Positions 5,823-8,192 of a stretch of DNA of 8,192 nt are shown here, one piece after another. The translations under genes were made by a program, and so were the position numbers. Origin of the DNA: Candidatus Methanomethylophilaceae archaeon (GTDB taxonomy: Archaea; Thermoplasmatota; Thermoplasmata; Methanomassiliicoccales; Methanomethylophilaceae); the NCBI GenBank assembly GCA_017455785.1, contig JAFSYZ010000183.1, forward strand, positions 1 through 8,192, in the 5' to 3' direction. Under the pieces are notes generated by a model. It saw only the letters and a list, made by a program, of their open reading frames with translations, was not told the DNA's origin and did not search any database. Position 1 is the first letter of the stretch. The number at the start of each line of letters is the position of its first letter.

Positions 5823-6848
5823 TCAGGGACCGTAACGGATGGGTTTTGGGCACTCCCCTCTGAGGACACTGTCCGAATCTGCGGGGAATACGATCAAATC
5901 CGCTCTCCTTCCGGTCTGTGCCTCAATCAAGGAACTCCCATATAATAAATTGCACCCGTGCGCGACTAGACTACGAAAAGCGTCGTTCCTGGAACCGCCC
6001 TGCGATGACAGGACGGACCAGAATGCTGAGAACTCCTCGAAGATGTCCGCTGATGGTGACAGCATGGCGTTATCGGTACCAAGGGAGACTTCGACACCGT
6101 TGTCGATCATCCTTTTGATCGGAGGTGTCGCTCCGAAATATTGGTTGGATGATGTGCACACGACTATCGGTACGCCCTTATCGGCACACCTTCTCATGTC
6201 GCTCTCATCGGCCTTCACCATGTGAACAATGAAATCCGGTTCCAGGGACATCACGTAATCTATGTCCTCACGTATGCGTTCGCTCACATGAATGGCCAGT
6301 TTCTTCTTTTTTCTCCTGACGATGTCCGCGATGTTGTCTATGTAACCATGAGGCATATCGTTGATGCTGGGTATGCCGATACCGTCTGCGATTTGAAGAA
6401 GCGTTTCCATCTCGTTCGCATCATATTCAGGAGAGATCGGGCGTCCGAGTATGACTGCTGAGGGACATGCCTCACGGAGCATGCGGGACCCTTCGATGCC
6501 GCCTTCTCTGAAGTCTATGAAACGCGAAATCCCGTTGGAGATCAACCTCGAGATGTACTCCTTCATATCGGCCTCGATCTTCTCCTTGGGGGTCTCCCTG
6601 AGATATCTGTGCTTCAACCCATCGGGAGGTGCTACAAGTTCTTCAAGACCATATCTCCCGTCCAACTTAAGCCCGGCATCCCCTACATGAGTGTGACCAT
6701 CGATGATCCCCGGGAGTATGCAACCTGTGATATCCGGACGGTACGGACATTCGCCGAAGACCACCTCGGTGACGATACCGTCCTCTAGGACAACATATCC
6801 GTCCTCGAACGAATCGCCGTTCCATACCTCCCCTGAGAGAATCGTCAT
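5823..6848 (-). CDS. Metal-dependent amidohydrolase, TRZ/ATZ-deaminase-like
   Basis: 341 residues. Amidohydrolase-superfamily features: a short N-terminal b-sandwich strand region (LSGEVWNG..FEDGYVVLEDG), the HxH metal motif in PGIIDGHTHVGDAG (His52, His54), His187 in AIHVSE, His209 in FIVHMVKA, and Asp259 in SLGTDNAML, with CTSSN at 231-235. H-x-H, H, H, D with HVSE, and no obvious carbamylated Lys, fits the mononuclear deaminase/chlorohydrolase branch (adenosine/SAH or guanine deaminase relatives). It is about 80 residues shorter than typical members, so the substrate cannot be assigned. The start at 6848, rather than an in-frame ATG at 6917, is supported by a TATA box centred about 28 bases upstream; the longer version would begin upstream of that promoter. 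It is the first gene of the usp-CBS-glyS operon. A hydrolytic deaminase of a purine or other metabolite would suit a nucleotide-stress operon, but that is inference. Confidence 0.88.
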   Translation of the reverse strand: MTILSGEVWNGDSFEDGYVVLEDGIVTEVVFGECPYRPDITGCILPGIIDGHTHVGDAGLKLDGRYGLEELVAPPDGLKHRYLRETPKEKIEADMKEYISRLISNGISRFIDFREGGIEGSRMLREACPSAVILGRPISPEYDANEMETLLQIADGIGIPSINDMPHGYIDNIADIVRRKKKKLAIHVSERIREDIDYVMSLEPDFIVHMVKADESDMRRCADKGVPIVVCTSSNQYFGATPPIKRMIDNGVEVSLGTDNAMLSPSADIFEEFSAFWSVLSSQGGSRNDAFRSLVAHGCNLLYGSSLIEAQTGRRADLIVFPADSDSVLRGECPKPIRYGP

Positions 6849-6872
6849 CGCTGATGATAATCCGACAATCGT

Positions 6873-6881
6873 GATATATAC
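6873..6881. promoter_or_regulatory. Symmetric TATA box shared by divergent genes
   Basis: GATATATAC contains an ATATAT core at 6874-6879. Its centre is about 28 bases from the amidohydrolase ATG on the minus strand (6848) and about 28 from the ferredoxin ATG on the plus strand (6904). Neither gene has a Shine-Dalgarno sequence, and only 55 bases separate the two start codons. Both transcripts would therefore be leaderless and fire from the same TBP site in opposite directions. Confidence 0.6.
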
Positions 6882-6903
6882 CTTTGACCGGATTGCATCG
6901 TCG

Positions 6904-7074
6904 ATGCCCATCATCAACGAATGCGATTGCTACAGGTGCGGTGCATGCATCAGCGAGTGTCCTCAAAATGCCATCAGGATGGATGAGCGCATCATCATCG
7001 ACAACTCTCTTTGTATAGAATGCGGGGAGTGCGCAGAGATATGTCCGACAGGGGCGATCATCGTCGATCATTGA
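6904..7074 (+). CDS. 2[4Fe-4S] ferredoxin (diverged copy of the tandem set)
   Basis: A 56-residue soluble electron carrier. Two canonical cluster motifs are visible: C9-x2-C12-x2-C15-x3-C19-P and C37-x2-C40-x2-C43-x3-C47-P. The Cys ending each motif is expected to serve the other half's cluster, giving two low-potential [4Fe-4S] clusters. An extra Cys at position 7 is absent from the two downstream ferredoxins. The start at 6904 gives MPIINE, matching the downstream copies (MPIVNE, MPTVNA). No ribosome-binding site is seen; the TATA box is about 28 bases upstream, so the gene is probably leaderless. A T6 run at 7103-7108 probably ends the transcript. It is divergent from the amidohydrolase operon. 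Confidence 0.93.
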   Translation: MPIINECDCYRCGACISECPQNAIRMDERIIIDNSLCIECGECAEICPTGAIIVDH

Positions 7075-7090
7075 TGGTTCGGGCGTTATC

Positions 7091-7108
7091 CTTATAAATA
7101 ACTTTTTT
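7091..7108 (+). terminator. T-tract after ferredoxin 1, next to a second TATA-like run
   Basis: CTTATAAATAACTTTTTT combines a TATA-like element (7092-7100) with six T residues (7103-7108). The T run, 29 bases past the ferredoxin stop and with no hairpin, fits oligo-U termination in archaea. The TATAAATA part could instead give a distal promoter for the next ferredoxin, starting near 7120. Confidence 0.4.
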
Positions 7109-7145
7109 AGGCTGCGTTAAAAGGAACGGGCTTGCACGATTACGG

Positions 7146-7158
7146 TTAAATATAATTT
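7146..7158 (+). promoter_or_regulatory. Probable TATA box of ferredoxin 2
   Basis: TTAAATATAATTT is centred about 34 bases before the ATG at 7186. A start about 25 bases downstream would leave a leader of roughly 10-12 bases containing the GAGGT ribosome-binding site (7175-7179, 6 bases before the ATG). The same layout is seen in front of ferredoxin 3. Confidence 0.5.
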
Positions 7159-7185
7159 ACTCGGTCCATTCCCCGAGGTATTCAA

Positions 7186-7350
7186 ATGCCAATCGTAAAC
7201 GAGAGTGAGTGTGTCGCATGCGGAGCATGCGCAGATGTTTGCCCCCAGAACGCAATCACAGTTGATGATGTCGCTGTCATCGATGCAGGCAAGTGCGTCG
7301 AGTGCGGTGCATGCGTCGACGAGTGCCCCTCTGACGCAATCTCCGAGTGA
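7186..7350 (+). CDS. 2[4Fe-4S] ferredoxin (tandem copy A)
   Basis: A 54-residue low-potential electron carrier. Cluster motifs are C9VACGACADVC19P and C37VECGACVDEC47P, with no extra cysteines, and the two halves show the usual internal symmetry of clostridial-type ferredoxins. It is very acidic, as expected for a soluble carrier. The start is fixed by GAGGT 6 bases upstream. It is identical to the next ferredoxin at 44 of 54 positions, so the pair arose by tandem duplication. A T6 run begins immediately after the stop (7351-7356), so the gene is probably transcribed alone. Likely partners are ferredoxin-linked flavoenzymes, such as the convergent reductase. Confidence 0.95.
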   Translation: MPIVNESECVACGACADVCPQNAITVDDVAVIDAGKCVECGACVDECPSDAISE

Positions 7351-7356
7351 TTTTTT
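7351..7356 (+). terminator. T6 tract directly after ferredoxin 2
   Basis: Six T residues follow the TGA without a gap, and there is no hairpin. Oligo-T on the coding strand is the recognised archaeal intrinsic termination signal. Another T6 run at 7401-7406 may act as a second stop, although it also forms the edge of the next promoter. Confidence 0.45.
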
Positions 7357-7402
7357 CACTTGCGATACAAACCTCTTACCAACCACTTCCTTTTGCTTCA
7401 TT

Positions 7403-7411
7403 TTTTATACG
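7403..7411 (+). promoter_or_regulatory. Probable TATA box of ferredoxin 3
   Basis: TTTTATACG is centred about 38 bases before the ATG at 7445, which predicts a start near 7432 and a leader of about 13 bases with GAGGT at 7434-7438, 6 bases before the ATG. The arrangement resembles the ferredoxin 2 promoter, although the DNA between the ribosome-binding site and the TATA box is not obviously conserved. Confidence 0.45.
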
Positions 7412-7444
7412 GTGCTCGTCGATATCGGATGTCGAGGTCAATAA

Positions 7445-7609
7445 ATGCCTACAGTAAACGCAAATGATTGTGTCGCATGCGGAGCATGCGCGGATGCCTG
7501 CCCACAGAACGCGATCACCATCGAGGACGTCGCTGTCATCGATGCGGATGTATGTGTCGAGTGCGGCGCTTGCGTCGACGAATGCCCCTCTGACGCAATC
7601 ACGGAATGA
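7445..7609 (+). CDS. 2[4Fe-4S] ferredoxin (tandem copy B)
   Basis: A 54-residue sister of the preceding ferredoxin. Cluster motifs are C9VACGACADAC19P and C37VECGACVDEC47P. The ten differences from copy A are at residues 3, 6-8, 18, 26-27, 35-36 and 53; most are conservative and none touches a cluster Cys. The most notable is Gly35-Lys36 changed to Asp-Val just before the second motif, which removes a positive charge and could alter partner choice or cluster potential. The start is fixed by GAGGT 6 bases upstream. It has its own TATA box and so can be regulated separately from its twin. It converges with the flavoenzyme gene, 51 bases apart. Confidence 0.95.
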   Translation: MPTVNANDCVACGACADACPQNAITIEDVAVIDADVCVECGACVDECPSDAITE

Positions 7610-7622
7610 TCAAACCATTTTG

Positions 7623-7658
7623 AAAAAGGGCTGAAAAGGATGCACCGAGTGCATCCTT
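7623..7658 (-). terminator. Hairpin terminator between convergent genes
   Basis: AAGGATGCAC (7636-7645) and GTGCATCCTT (7649-7658) are perfect 10-base arms with a 3-base loop, 2 bases past the stop of the minus-strand flavoenzyme. Read on the minus strand the hairpin ends in TTTT and is followed by CAGCCCTTTTTC, a good terminator. On the plus strand it lies 26 bases past the ferredoxin stop but is followed only by GTTCATG, so its effect there would rest on the stem alone. Confidence 0.7.
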
Positions 7659-7660
7659 GT

Positions 7661-8192
7661 TCATGCCCAATACGGTTTCTTGACGAATTTGTATGCGGAC
7701 AGTACGGCGGTACCGGCCTCACCGCATCCGGTGATGATCTGCTTGTATTTGCCCGGATAATCAACCACGTCACCGCATGCGAATATGCCGTGCCTTGATG
7801 TGGTCATGTCGAATCCGACCTTCACCAATCCGGTGTCGGTGAGTTCCAGGTTCCATTTCTTCAGGTCATCCAAGTCCGATGAAATCCCTATGTTGATGAC
7901 CACCAGGTCAGCGGGGATCTCCACCTCGCTGTCACCTTGCGTGAGCGTTACCGATTTCACACGGTCATCACCGTTCACCGATTTCAGTCCTGCATTCATT
8001 ATGACCTTGACGGAGCTGTTGTTGAGGTCCTTCACGTTGGTCTCATCGGCTCTGAACTCGTTACGTCTGTGCACGATGGTGGTGTCCGTGACGGAATTGG
8101 CTATCAGGGCCATCTCGATCGCGCTGTTACCTCCGCCGAACACTATGACCTTCTGTCCGACCAGGTTCTCCTTCAGCGGCATGATGTATGAC
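7661..8192 (-). CDS. FAD/NAD(P)H oxidoreductase, FNR2-like, C-terminal part (cut by window edge)
   Basis: The reading frame is open to the right edge (residues SYI precede an internal Met at 8182), so this is the last 176 or so residues of a longer gene; the N-terminal FAD domain is outside the window. Seen: the NAD(P)H Rossmann motif VIVFGGGNSA, the HRRNEFRADE segment (the HRRxxFR type suggests NADPH), ADLVVINIGISSDL, KKWNLEL, and the closing FAD motif GIFACGDVVDYPGKYKQI..GCGEAGTAV. The fold is that of thioredoxin reductase. However, where TrxB has SYCATCDG directly before the NAD(P)H domain, this protein has SYIMPLKE, with no CxxC. KYKQIITGCGEAGTAV and the KKW.LEL segment resemble ferredoxin-NADP reductase type 2 (YumC-like). 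Three ferredoxin genes converge on it, which fits such a role. A general label of thioredoxin-disulfide reductase family would also be defensible. Confidence 0.85.
   Translation of the reverse strand, partial: SYIMPLKENLVGQKVIVFGGGNSAIEMALIANSVTDTTIVHRRNEFRADETNVKDLNNSSVKVIMNAGLKSVNGDDRVKSVTLTQGDSEVEIPADLVVINIGISSDLDDLKKWNLELTDTGLVKVGFDMTTSRHGIFACGDVVDYPGKYKQIITGCGEAGTAVLSAYKFVKKPYWA

Noticed and set aside
6667..7071. Minus-strand frame of 134 codons crossing the divergent promoter
   Set aside because: It overlaps the amidohydrolase start, the shared TATA box and ferredoxin 1, and has no domain; treated as a shadow.
7117..7401. Minus-strand frame opposite ferredoxin 2
   Set aside because: The Cys-rich look comes from the complementary codons of the ferredoxin, which is clearly coded on the plus strand with a GAGGT site.
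1..8192. CRISPR array, insertion sequence, tRNA or rRNA
   Set aside because: No regularly spaced repeats, transposase-like frames, terminal inverted repeats or cloverleaf sequences were seen on either strand.

Overview
The window reads as a piece of a euryarchaeal chromosome. The valyl- and glycyl-tRNA synthetases are of the archaeal type. Promoters are TATA boxes, often placed so that transcripts would be leaderless (TATA centre about 27-28 bases before the ATG). Genes inside operons and some short-leader genes use Shine-Dalgarno sequences instead. Tandem mini 2[4Fe-4S] ferredoxins, many CBS proteins and moderate GC suggest an anaerobic, possibly methanogenic member of Thermoplasmatota (Methanomassiliicoccales-like). 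That placement is an inference from gene style, not a search result.

Layout, left to right. (1) 1-1130, minus: the first 376 residues of valyl-tRNA synthetase, running off the left edge, with a palindromic TATA box just upstream. (2) 1131-1482: a 352-base gap holding a terminator for the next gene and a possible 24-residue membrane peptide gene on the plus strand with a structured leader. (3) 1483-2667, minus: a protein with four CBS domains and a C-terminal region that looks like the HPF/RaiA ribosome-hibernation fold. (4) 2815-6848, minus: a compact four-gene operon, amidohydrolase - universal stress protein - four-CBS protein - glycyl-tRNA synthetase, with gaps of 14 and 4 bases and one 4-base overlap, ending in a GC-rich hairpin. 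(5) 6904-7609, plus: three small 2[4Fe-4S] ferredoxin genes in tandem; the second and third are recent duplicates (44 of 54 residues identical). (6) 7661-8192, minus: the C-terminal part of a FAD/NAD(P)H oxidoreductase, convergent with the ferredoxins. It resembles ferredoxin-NADP reductase type 2 more than thioredoxin reductase because the redox CxxC is absent where it should be.

Two themes stand out. The first is translation joined to energy sensing: two tRNA synthetases, two tetra-CBS proteins (CBS domains usually bind adenine nucleotides), a UspA protein and a probable hibernation-factor fold lie within 7 kb. The second is an electron-transfer cluster of three ferredoxins facing a probable ferredoxin-linked flavoenzyme. 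The amidohydrolase operon and the first ferredoxin appear to share one symmetric TATA box, so the two themes may be linked at a single bidirectional promoter.
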